In this document: in pieces, positions 19,119 through 29,133 of the stretch | How positions within the stretch are numbered: position 1 is the first letter of the stretch | Layout of the letters: every line of letters begins with the position of its first letter | Source of the DNA: Kluyvera intermedia | GTDB taxonomy: Bacteria; Pseudomonadota; Gammaproteobacteria; Enterobacterales; Enterobacteriaceae | NCBI RefSeq assembly: GCF_021440345.1 | Contig: NZ_JAKCNS010000011.1 | Coordinates: forward strand, 124,001-188,000 | DNA: 64,000 nucleotides | Direction: 5' to 3' | Notes under the pieces: model-generated | What the model saw: only the letters and a program-made list of their open reading frames with translations | Told to the model about the DNA's origin: nothing | The model's database searches: none | Position numbers and translations under genes: made by a program

Positions 19119-20072
19119 ATGTGGGGAATAATTGCAACCTGGCGTATGGCGCTGGAAGGGGTTAGCGAATCAGCCACGGCGCTGGCTAGCGGGAATAAAG
19201 CGACGACCTCGGTAGTGGATGCCGTAGTCGCCGTAGAAGATTTTCCATTCTACAAATCGGTGGGCTACGGCGGCCTGCCCACCGAGAACGGCGAAGTCGA
19301 ACTGGATGCCGCCTGGATGGACGGCGATACGCTGGCCTTCGGCGCGGTGGGCAATCTGGTGGATATCGCCAACCCGGTAAAAGTGGCCCACGCGCTGGGC
19401 CGCCAGCGCTACAACTCGCTGCTGGTCGGCCAGGGCGCACGCGAATGGGCGCTAAGCCAGGGGTTTAGCGATAAAAAAATGCTCACCGAGCGCGCGATGC
19501 AGCACTACCGCAAACGCTGCCGCGAAACGCTGGATAAAGGGCTCAGTCCGTACGACGGTCATGACACCGTTGGCGTCATCGCGCTGGATAAGCAAGGTTC
19601 GATGAGCGTGGCAACCTCCACCAGCGGCCTGTTTATGAAAAAGCGCGGGCGCATTGGCGACTCACCCATCATCGGTTCCGGCTTCTACTGCGACAGCGAA
19701 ATTGGCGCGGCAACGGCGACCGGCGTCGGTGAAGACCTGATGAAAGGCTGCACCAGCTATGAAATCGTCCGCCGTATGGAGCAGGGAATGACCCCGCAGC
19801 AGGCGGCCGATTCGGTGGTGTACGAGCTGGAAGATAAGCTGATGTCGCGCTTTGGTCGCGCAGGCGACCTGTCCGTCGTCTGTATGAACCGCAAAGGCGA
19901 GTTTGGCGCAGCCACCAATATCAAAACCTTCTCTTTTGTGGTGGCGACCGCGACCCAGCCGCTGACGGTGTTCCGCGCCGAACGCATCAAAGAGAAAACC
20001 CACTACCAGCCGGTGGACGATGCCTGGATGCAGGCCTATGCCGACCGCATCCGCGCGCCCATCGAGGAGTAA
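19119..20072 (+). CDS. Glycosylasparaginase-family Ntn hydrolase
   Basis: 317-residue enzyme of the N4-(beta-N-acetylglucosaminyl)-L-asparaginase family, which hydrolyses the sugar-Asn amide bond to aspartate and a 1-amino sugar. Motifs known from bacterial glycosylasparaginase appear in order: ATWRMALEG (substrate-side Trp near the N-terminus), SVGYGGLP, HDTVGVIALD with the autoproteolysis site before Thr150, GRIGDSPIIGSGFY and GAATATGVGE. Cleavage would give chains of about 149 and 168 residues. There is no signal peptide, so it acts in the cytoplasm on imported substrate. ATG at 19119 lies 6 bp after AGGAG; an in-frame GTG one codon earlier is less well placed. The GDSP and Trp motifs favour the glycosylasparaginase branch over plant-type isoaspartyl peptidases. 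Confidence 0.88.
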   Translation: MWGIIATWRMALEGVSESATALASGNKATTSVVDAVVAVEDFPFYKSVGYGGLPTENGEVELDAAWMDGDTLAFGAVGNLVDIANPVKVAHALGRQRYNSLLVGQGAREWALSQGFSDKKMLTERAMQHYRKRCRETLDKGLSPYDGHDTVGVIALDKQGSMSVATSTSGLFMKKRGRIGDSPIIGSGFYCDSEIGAATATGVGEDLMKGCTSYEIVRRMEQGMTPQQAADSVVYELEDKLMSRFGRAGDLSVVCMNRKGEFGAATNIKTFSFVVATATQPLTVFRAERIKEKTHYQPVDDAWMQAYADRIRAPIEE

Positions 20073-20075
20073 ATG

Positions 20076-21533
20076 ATGATTAACTACCGTCTATTCACGA
20101 CGCTTTCCAGCGAACTGGCGCAGGGCCACCTCATTACTTTTCCCGGCAGCCCTCTGCTAAAGGAAAACCTGTTGCAGGATAATCCGCTCATTGCGGAAAT
20201 GACTACGCTAGCCGAACACGGCAAACTCGCAGATACCCGCTTCGGCTGCGGGCCATTCGCTCGCATCACCCTCATTCCGCTCAGCGCCTGGCAGGACAGT
20301 CTGACCGACTCACTGCTGACGTATCTGCGTCCCCTGTTTTCTGCCCCGGTCTGCAATGAGGTGCTGCTGGACTGTAGCGATATTGATGACACTGTGCTGG
20401 CAAAAAACCTGCGTTTTCTCTTCAATCAGGCGCACAAATTAACTGATTTGGGGCTGAAAACCGTGAGTGACCGCGGTGTAATTCTGCGTTGCGTCAACGC
20501 TTACTGCGCGGGCAGCGATGCTTCGCGGCTGGAGGTATTGTTCGCTCAGCAGCAGGCCATCGCCAACGGGATGGTTGCCGCGCGTCGGCTGGCGGATATC
20601 CCATCGGAACAGTGCACGCCGCAGTTTGTGGTAGAAGAAGCCCAGCGCCTGTGCGCCGCCTTCCCAAATCTGCGCTGCGAAGTGCTGGATGAACGGGCCA
20701 TCGTTGAGCAGGGTCTTGGCCTGCTGCATGCGGTGGGTAAAGGTGCCAGCCGCCCTCCTCGCCTGCTGGCGATTCACTATGACGGCGCCAGCAGCGGCCC
20801 GGTACGCAGCTATGTCGGTAAAGGTATTACCTTCGATACCGGCGGGCTGTGGCTGAAAGAAGGTGCTGGCATGTACACCATGAAATACGACATGTGCGGC
20901 GCGGCCAACGTGCTTGGGCTGATGCTGAGCATCGCCGAGCTGAAGCTGTCGGTGCGCGTCATGGGCGTGCTGGCACTGGCGGAAAATGCCATCGGGCCTG
21001 ACGCCATGCAGCCGGGCAGCGTGGCCCGCGCTTGTAACGGTATGACGGTAGAGATCAACAACACCGATGCCGAAGGCCGGCTGGTTCTGTCAGATGCCAT
21101 CGCCTGGGCCAGTCAGCGCCATGAGCACACACGCTATATTATCGATTTGGCTACCCTGACCGGTGCCGTCGTCAAGGCGCTGGGCTACGAGTTGAGTGGG
21201 TTGATGACTCAGGACAACGCGCTGCGTAGCGCTCTGACCGTCGCCGGTGAGCAGAGCGGAGATGAAGTCTGGTCCCTGCCGCTGGATGCGCGCATGAAAA
21301 AGCAAACCGAAAGCGCGATTGCTGATTTGTGCAACACGCCGACCAACAACGCCGCTATCAGCGCTTCTGCGGCTTGGTTACTGCATCACTTCTGCCCGGC
21401 CCATATTCCGTGGGCGCATCTTGATGTCAGCGGCACGGCGCTGTGGCGCGAAGGTGGGAAAAGCGTGGCGTCAGGCAGGCCGATTCCGCTGTTAATGCAA
21501 CATCTGCTGAATGATTTGGCGATTGAAGAATAA
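20076..21533 (+). CDS. M17-family leucyl aminopeptidase
   Basis: About 485-residue dinuclear-metal aminopeptidase of the leucyl aminopeptidase (M17) family that removes N-terminal residues from peptides. The C-terminal catalytic domain has VGKGITFDTGGLWLK (catalytic Lys and metal Asp), MKYDMCGAANVLG, and the family signature NTDAEGRLVLSDA (metal Asp/Glu and catalytic Arg). The N-terminal 160 residues diverge from PepA, so this is a paralogue rather than housekeeping pepA. Two ATGs follow the previous stop directly; the second (20076) lies 6 bp after GGAG, the first only 3 bp. The operon position after a glycosylasparaginase suggests trimming of glycopeptides, since glycosylasparaginases usually need a free alpha-amino group on the Asn. 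That role is inferred. Confidence 0.9.
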   Translation: MINYRLFTTLSSELAQGHLITFPGSPLLKENLLQDNPLIAEMTTLAEHGKLADTRFGCGPFARITLIPLSAWQDSLTDSLLTYLRPLFSAPVCNEVLLDCSDIDDTVLAKNLRFLFNQAHKLTDLGLKTVSDRGVILRCVNAYCAGSDASRLEVLFAQQQAIANGMVAARRLADIPSEQCTPQFVVEEAQRLCAAFPNLRCEVLDERAIVEQGLGLLHAVGKGASRPPRLLAIHYDGASSGPVRSYVGKGITFDTGGLWLKEGAGMYTMKYDMCGAANVLGLMLSIAELKLSVRVMGVLALAENAIGPDAMQPGSVARACNGMTVEINNTDAEGRLVLSDAIAWASQRHEHTRYIIDLATLTGAVVKALGYELSGLMTQDNALRSALTVAGEQSGDEVWSLPLDARMKKQTESAIADLCNTPTNNAAISASAAWLLHHFCPAHIPWAHLDVSGTALWREGGKSVASGRPIPLLMQHLLNDLAIEE

Positions 21534-21548
21534 CGTTTCGCGTTACGA

Positions 21549-21586
21549 CAAAAGGCCTGATGACACTACGTCTATCAGGCCTTTTT
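21549..21586. terminator. Terminator/REP hairpin between the aminopeptidase gene and hda
   Basis: AAAGGCCTGAT and ATCAGGCCTTTTT form a strong stem. The inner sequence (GCCTGATGACACTACGTCTATCAGGCC) follows the REP consensus closely, so a REP unit probably acts as terminator for both converging genes. Confidence 0.85.
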
Positions 21587-21591
21587 GTTGG

Positions 21592-22293
21592 TTAGAGCTT
21601 AAGGATCTCTTTCACAAACGGGATCGTTAGCTTGCGCTGAGCGGTTATCGAGGCGTGATCGAGCTGATCGAGCGTTAAGAACAGCGTACGCATTTCACGA
21701 TCGAGGCGTTTAAGCAGGAAGCGGCAAACGTCTTCCGGCATCTCAAAACCCCGCAGACGCGCGCGGAGCTGCAACGCCTGTAGTTTATCTTCATCTGAGA
21801 GCGGCTGAAGTTTGTAGATCTGCCCCCAGTCCAGACGTGAAGCCAGATCCGGCAGGCCCAGATTAAGCTGCCGAGGTGGGCGATCGCCGGTTATCAATAA
21901 CCGCGTATTGCCCGACTCGAGAATTCGGTTATACAGATTGAAGATCGCCATCTCCCACAGTTCATCCCCGGCAACACATTCGATGTTGTCGATACAAACC
22001 AGTGAAAGCTGTTCCATCCCATCGAGAACTTCCGGTACAAACCAGGTGCGCTTATCCAGCGGCACGTAGCCTACCGCATCACCGCGCTGAGACAGTTCGG
22101 CGCAGGCGGCATGCAGCAAATGGCTGCGGCCAGCACCTTCGCGCGACCAGATATAGATGTATCCGCTATGTTCCTGCCGCAGCACGTTTTGCACGGCAGC
22201 AAGTAAAGAGGGGTTATCGCCCGGCCAGAAACTTGCGAAAGTTTCATCATCGGGAAGATAAAGTGGCAAAGAGAGCTGTGCCGGTGCGTTCAG
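21592..22293 (-). CDS. hda: DnaA inactivator Hda, CTG start
   Basis: AAA+ protein that, bound to the DNA-loaded beta clamp, triggers hydrolysis of DnaA-bound ATP and so limits re-initiation. 233 residues from a CTG codon at 22293, giving [16 protein letters not shown]; the clamp-binding motif QLSLPL is included only with this start. CTG is preceded by GAGG at 5 bp, and E. coli hda is known to start at CTG. The first internal non-CTG start (TTG at 22269) would delete the clamp motif. Walker-type segment [13 protein letters not shown] and sensor regions match the DnaA-like fold. Downstream of uraA on the same strand. Confidence 0.93.
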   Translation of the reverse strand: MNAPAQLSLPLYLPDDETFASFWPGDNPSLLAAVQNVLRQEHSGYIYIWSREGAGRSHLLHAACAELSQRGDAVGYVPLDKRTWFVPEVLDGMEQLSLVCIDNIECVAGDELWEMAIFNLYNRILESGNTRLLITGDRPPRQLNLGLPDLASRLDWGQIYKLQPLSDEDKLQALQLRARLRGFEMPEDVCRFLLKRLDREMRTLFLTLDQLDHASITAQRKLTIPFVKEILKL

Positions 22294-22357
22294 AGAGACC
22301 TCAACATGGGCTTACGAAAAAACCCGCTGAGTTTACCACAGAAATAAGCGGGGAGAG

Positions 22358-22382
22358 AACCGGGCGGCGATCCCGCCCGGCT
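22358..22382 (-). terminator. Hairpin after uraA
   Basis: CCGGGCG pairs with CGCCCGG across a short loop just downstream of the uraA stop. The following T run is weak, so readthrough into hda is possible. Confidence 0.5.
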
Positions 22383-22388
22383 TTAGGA

Positions 22389-23678
22389 TCAATGGGTAGT
22401 TTGATCGCTATCTTCAGCGTCCAGCACCACCTCTTCCGGGCGCAGTACGCTAATCAGTTTGAACACCAGGCTCAGGCAGATCCCGACAATAGTTGCCAGC
22501 GCCATCCCTTTGAGTTCAGCGGCACCAATGTGTACCTTCGCGCCGCTCACGCCGATAATCAGGATAACGGAGGTCAGGATCAGGTTCTGCGCTTTGCTGT
22601 AATCCACTTTGGACTCGATCAGTACGCGAATACCGGATGCACCGATTACCCCGTACAGCAGCAGAGAAACACCGCCCATCACCGGCAGAGGGATTATCTG
22701 AATGGCTGCCGCCAGCTTGCCAACGCAGGAGAGCAGAATCGCGATAATCGCCGCACCACCGATAACCCAGGTACTGTACACGCGGGTAATCGCCATCACG
22801 CCGATGTTCTCACCGTAGGTGGTGTTCGGCGTAGAGCCGAAGAAGCCGGAAATCACGGTCGACAGGCCGTTCGCAAACATCGAGCGATGCAGGCCCGGGT
22901 CACGAATCAGATCTTTCTTCACGATATTCGCCGTCACCACCAGGTGGCCGACGTGTTCGGCAATCACCACCAGCGCCGCAGGCAGAATGGTGAAGATAGC
23001 AAACCATTCAAAGCGCGGAGTGTAGAAGGTTGGCAGCGCGAACCAGTGTGCTTCGGCAATCGGCGTGGTATCAACAACACCCATCACAAATGAGAGCGCA
23101 TAACCAACCAGAACCCCGATAAGAATCGGGATAATCGCCAGGAAGCCACGGAACAAGACGGAGCCAAACACGGTAACGCCCAACGTCACCAGTGAAATGA
23201 TGATGGTTTTGGAGTCCGCAGATTGACCGTCCGGTGGCAGCAGGCCTGCCATATTTGCCGCGACGCCCGCCAGTTCCAGACCGATAACGGCAACGATTGC
23301 GCCCATTGCCGCCGGAGGGAACATTACGTCAAGCCAGCTGGTACCGGCTTTCTTGACAATAAAGGAGACGATGCAAAACAGCACGCCGCACATGATAAAA
23401 CCGCCCAGCGCCACTTCGTAGCCCAGCGGTAACAGCAGCAGCACCGGAGAAATAAAGGCAAAGCTGGAGCCCAGATAAGCCGGAATTTTACCTTTGCAGA
23501 TGAAGAGATACAGCAGCGTCCCGAGGCCGTTGAACAGCAGCACGGTGGCCGGGTTAATGTGGAACAGAACCGGCACCAGCACGGTTGCGCCAAACATGGC
23601 AAATAAATGCTGCAAGCTAAGCGGGATAGTTTGTAAAAGCGGCGGTCTTTCACTTACCCCAATGGCACGGCGCGTCAT
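22389..23678 (-). CDS. uraA: Uracil:proton symporter UraA
   Basis: Inner-membrane uracil permease of the NCS2/nucleobase-ascorbate family, 429 residues as in E. coli, with 14 expected spans. The substrate-binding segments ELAGVA, AEHVGHLVV (Glu and His contacting uracil and proton) and GSTPNTTYGENIG are intact. It follows upp on the minus strand, separated by 88 bp with an attenuating hairpin, so that uptake is linked with conversion of uracil to UMP by Upp. Confidence 0.97.
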   Translation of the reverse strand: MTRRAIGVSERPPLLQTIPLSLQHLFAMFGATVLVPVLFHINPATVLLFNGLGTLLYLFICKGKIPAYLGSSFAFISPVLLLLPLGYEVALGGFIMCGVLFCIVSFIVKKAGTSWLDVMFPPAAMGAIVAVIGLELAGVAANMAGLLPPDGQSADSKTIIISLVTLGVTVFGSVLFRGFLAIIPILIGVLVGYALSFVMGVVDTTPIAEAHWFALPTFYTPRFEWFAIFTILPAALVVIAEHVGHLVVTANIVKKDLIRDPGLHRSMFANGLSTVISGFFGSTPNTTYGENIGVMAITRVYSTWVIGGAAIIAILLSCVGKLAAAIQIIPLPVMGGVSLLLYGVIGASGIRVLIESKVDYSKAQNLILTSVILIIGVSGAKVHIGAAELKGMALATIVGICLSLVFKLISVLRPEEVVLDAEDSDQTTH

Positions 23679-23721
23679 GGTGTTTTTCCTCTGTTGTGTT
23701 GTTAGCCCAGTTGTTTTTATT

Positions 23722-23757
23722 CAAAAAAAAGCCGACTTTCAAAGTCGGCTCTTTTTT
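23722..23757 (-). terminator. Hairpin between upp and uraA
   Basis: AGCCGACTTT pairs with AAAGTCGGCT around one base, with eight T on the minus strand. It can terminate much of upp transcription and lower uraA expression relative to upp. Confidence 0.85.
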
Positions 23758-23766
23758 ATTTTTCGT

Positions 23767-24393
23767 TTACTTGGTACCAAAAATCTTATCGCCGGCATCG
23801 CCGAGTCCCGGAATAATGTATCCGTGCTCGTTGAGGCCCTGGTCAATTGACGCAGTGTACAGCTCGATGTCCGGGTGCGCTTTTTCCAGCGCCGCAATAC
23901 CTTCCGGTGCAGCAACCAGGACCAGCACTTTAATGCTGGAGCAGCCCGCTTTTTTCAGCAGGTCGATGGTGGCGATAACGGAACCGCCGGTAGCCAGCAT
24001 TGGGTCGACGATCAGCGCCATGCGCTCATCAATGTTGGAAACCAGCTTCTGGAAGTAAGGTACTGGCTCCAGCGTCTCTTCGTCACGATACATGCCGACA
24101 ACGCTAATACGCGCGCTCGGTACGTTTTCCAGCACGCCGTCCATCATGCCCAGGCCTGCACGCAGGATTGGCACAACGGTAATTTTCTTGCCTTTAATCT
24201 GGTCAATTTCTACCGGGCCGTTCCAGCCTTCGATAGTTACTTTTTCCGTTTCCAGACCGGCGGTGGCTTCATAAGTCAGCAGGCTGCCGACTTCGGAGGC
24301 GAGTTCACGGAAGCGTTTGGTGCTGATGTCGTTCTCGCGCATCAGGCCCAGCTTGTGTTTGACGAGTGGGTGTTTAACTTCCACAATCTTCAT
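23767..24393 (-). CDS. upp: Uracil phosphoribosyltransferase Upp
   Basis: Salvage enzyme making UMP from uracil and PRPP. 208 residues, E. coli length. The PRPP-binding loop [13 protein letters not shown] and the C-terminal [11 protein letters not shown] uracil-site segment are present. The promoter carries the UTP-sensitive T-tract start listed separately. First gene of upp-uraA. Confidence 0.97.
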   Translation of the reverse strand: MKIVEVKHPLVKHKLGLMRENDISTKRFRELASEVGSLLTYEATAGLETEKVTIEGWNGPVEIDQIKGKKITVVPILRAGLGMMDGVLENVPSARISVVGMYRDEETLEPVPYFQKLVSNIDERMALIVDPMLATGGSVIATIDLLKKAGCSSIKVLVLVAAPEGIAALEKAHPDIELYTASIDQGLNEHGYIIPGLGDAGDKIFGTK

Positions 24394-24420
24394 TCTCTTT
24401 CTCCTTTGAATGGGTCAGCC

Positions 24421-24443
24421 ACAAAAAAAATCGCCGGATTATA
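24421..24443 (-). promoter_or_regulatory. upp promoter with UTP-sensing start region
   Basis: On the minus strand a perfect TATAAT (24438-24443) is followed after 5 bp by GATTTTTTTTG. This exact start sequence is known at E. coli upp, where high UTP favours slippage on the T tract from the A start and low UTP favours productive starts. Eight T residues are kept. Confidence 0.88.
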
Positions 24444-24528
24444 CCGCTTTTTTTTGATTGCGCCATACCCATGTTGATTGACCAGGATCAAGCAAAGCGG
24501 TGAATGGAACTGCTGACAGTATAAGTCA

Positions 24529-24568
24529 GGATAAAAATAAACCCCGACAAGCGGGGTTTTATTTTTTA
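24529..24568. terminator. Terminator after the phospho-beta-glucosidase gene
   Basis: AACCCCG-ACAAG-CGGGGTT stem with A-rich and T-rich flanks on both sides, just downstream of the GH1 stop. Confidence 0.85.
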
Positions 24569-24579
24569 TATTCAGCTAG

Positions 24580-26022
<1,443 letters not shown>

Positions 26023-26034
26023 TTAATCAGTAAA

Positions 26035-26913
26035 TTATCGCTGCGAGTATTGCTGATTGAAATGGTAAACCGCGCCAATCAGCCCGGCGTCATTACCGTG
26101 GCTGACCGTATCGATGTAGTCGGCGATGCCGAACCAGGCCAGATGCTCACGCATCAGCGCCAGAAAACCGGGGCGTTCAACGATGCCGCCGCCGATGAGA
26201 ATGGTTTGTGGGTCGAACAGATTGACCAGGTTATAGAGCCCGGTGCCAAGTCCGTTGAAGAACTCTGCAACCAGCCGCTGGCAAACGGCATCTCCTGCGT
26301 CAAAGCCATCGAAGATCTCTTCACCGGTGACCGCATCCAGCGGTTTGCCCAGGTGCTGCGCGTAGCGATAGCGCAGAACGCGCAGCGTGCAGTTTTCATT
26401 CATGGTGTAGCGGCGCACATCGCGACCGCCGGGGCGTGAAGTTTGCATATAGCCAAATTCACCGGCGCGAAAACGCGCACCGTGCACCAGTTGGTTATTA
26501 CAGAAAATCGCGCCGCCGATGCCGGTACCGATAGTCAGCACCAGGAAATTCGCCATCTCTGTCGCTTTCCCCTGCCAACGCTCGGCCAGCAGTACGCAGT
26601 TCGCATCATTCTCGATGGCGACGGGTAAACCACAGCGCTCCTCAAGCCAGTCCTTAATCGCGAAGTTGTCGAACCGACGAATAGCACCGCCCATCTCGAT
26701 ATAGCCGGTGTGCGGGTTAACGTAGCCCGGTGCGCTTATCGCTATACCGGTACACTGAGGATGTGCAGCAATCCAGGCTTCAATGGCTGAAAGAATTTGC
26801 TCACCGTCGCTATTGCTGATGGGCTGTTTTCCTTTTTCCAGCAGTTCACCGTTGCTATCCACCACGCCCATTTTTAATGCCGTACCACCAATATCAAAAG
26901 CAGCGATTTTCAT
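26035..26913 (-). CDS. bglK: Beta-glucoside kinase BglK (ROK family)
   Basis: ATP-dependent kinase that phosphorylates cellobiose and other beta-glucosides at C6 of the non-reducing glucose; a close match to the K. pneumoniae BglK sequence as I recall it. 292 residues from ATG at 26913 (MKIAAFDIGGTALKMG); an ATG three codons earlier lies directly against the ribosome site AAGGG and is less likely. Features: N-terminal phosphate-binding DIGGTALK, catalytic Asp in ENDANCVLLAE, and LTIGTGIGGAIF. The ROK zinc motif CxCGxxGCxE is absent, as in characterised BglK. First gene of the bglK-GH1 unit, behind a LacI/GalR-type operator. Confidence 0.93.
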   Translation of the reverse strand: MKIAAFDIGGTALKMGVVDSNGELLEKGKQPISNSDGEQILSAIEAWIAAHPQCTGIAISAPGYVNPHTGYIEMGGAIRRFDNFAIKDWLEERCGLPVAIENDANCVLLAERWQGKATEMANFLVLTIGTGIGGAIFCNNQLVHGARFRAGEFGYMQTSRPGGRDVRRYTMNENCTLRVLRYRYAQHLGKPLDAVTGEEIFDGFDAGDAVCQRLVAEFFNGLGTGLYNLVNLFDPQTILIGGGIVERPGFLALMREHLAWFGIADYIDTVSHGNDAGLIGAVYHFNQQYSQR

Positions 26914-26973
26914 TCCATTCATCCCTTCTGGCTGCGTTTAAATCTCTTGTTCGGTTATCTGTAACAAAAAACA

Positions 26974-26985
26974 GAAACCGGTTTC
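26974..26985. promoter_or_regulatory. LacI/GalR-type operator upstream of bglK
   Basis: GAAACCGGTTTC is a perfect 12-bp palindrome with the central CG typical of LacI/GalR regulators. A related half site (CCCGGTTTC) lies 57 bp further upstream at 27034-27042. No LacI-family gene is in the window, so the repressor would be encoded elsewhere. Confidence 0.65.
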
Positions 26986-27126
26986 AGTCATATGATGTGG
27001 ATTATGCACAATGGATGCAAGGACAAGGATGTACCCGGTTTCATTTTCGTGAGCAGTATCATATTCAACCAATTTAATTGCTGAATAGGTGGAAAAATCA
27101 GGTGTTAAAAAATGGGTGCAGAATAG

Positions 27127-28239
<1,113 letters not shown>

Positions 28240-28881
28240 ATGAAAAACATCGTGGTGCTGATTTCCGGCAACGGCAGCAACTTGCAGGCAATTATCGACG
28301 CCTGCGAGCAAAAAAGGATTAATGGCACCATTCGGGCGGTTTTCAGCAATAAGGCCGATGCGTTCGGCCTTGAGCGCGCGCGCGATGCGGGTATCCCGCA
28401 GCACGCGCTGGCCGCCAGCCAGTTTGCCAGCCGGGAAGCGTTTGACCATGAGCTGATGCATGAAATCGACGCCTATGCCCCCGATGTTGTGGTGCTGGCG
28501 GGTTATATGCGTATTCTCAGCGCCGATTTCGTTCAGCACTATCAGGGGAAATTGCTCAATATTCACCCGTCCCTGCTGCCAAAATATCCGGGTCTGAACA
28601 CCCATCGTCAGGCGCTGGAAAATGGCGACGCCGAGCACGGGACTTCCGTTCATTTCGTGACCGAAGAGCTGGATGGCGGGCCGGTAATTTTACAGGCCAA
28701 GGTGCCGGTTTTCGACGGCGACGACGAAGACGAAATTACCTCACGAGTGCAGGTTCAGGAACATGCTATCTACCCGCTAGTGGTGGGCTGGTTCCTCGAT
28801 GGACGTTTGAAAATGCAGGACAATCATGCCTGGATTGATGGCGTCAGGCTGCCTCCGGCAGGCTACGCGGCGGACGAGTAA
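28240..28881 (+). CDS. purN: GAR transformylase PurN
   Basis: Transfers a formyl group from 10-formyl-tetrahydrofolate to glycinamide ribonucleotide. 213 residues (E. coli 212). ISGNGSNLQAIID binds phosphate, and the catalytic Asn-His-Asp set is seen in LLNIHPSLLPKYPG and the HFVTEELDGGPVI segment. Immediately follows purM in the same operon and ends at a clear terminator. Confidence 0.97.
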   Translation: MKNIVVLISGNGSNLQAIIDACEQKRINGTIRAVFSNKADAFGLERARDAGIPQHALAASQFASREAFDHELMHEIDAYAPDVVVLAGYMRILSADFVQHYQGKLLNIHPSLLPKYPGLNTHRQALENGDAEHGTSVHFVTEELDGGPVILQAKVPVFDGDDEDEITSRVQVQEHAIYPLVVGWFLDGRLKMQDNHAWIDGVRLPPAGYAADE

Positions 28882-28902
28882 TATCGCATCAGCGCACAAT
28901 TT

Positions 28903-28930
28903 AAAGAGGGCCACTGCGGCCCTCTTTTTT
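28903..28930 (+). terminator. purMN terminator
   Basis: GAGGGCC-ACTGC-GGCCCTC stem followed by TTTTTT. Confidence 0.93.
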
Positions 28931-29133
28931 ATGCCTGTAATCTACCTGGTTAGGGTCAGCGCAAACGGTAAAAAAGACTTAGATATCAAAAAGAATAATG
29001 AATATTTTCTTATGGGAAATAGGATTACTGTCATACTTAGCTGACACAGTTGGACATCGTCTGGCAAAGCTAGCAATATAAACAGTGAGACGACTTTGCC
29101 GCGTCCCGTGGACAAACCGGAGTGTGAGTAGTA

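Noticed and set aside
22002-23093. 363-codon plus-strand frame across hda and uraA
   Set aside because: It spans two well-supported genes on the other strand and an intergenic hairpin; no start signal or motif.
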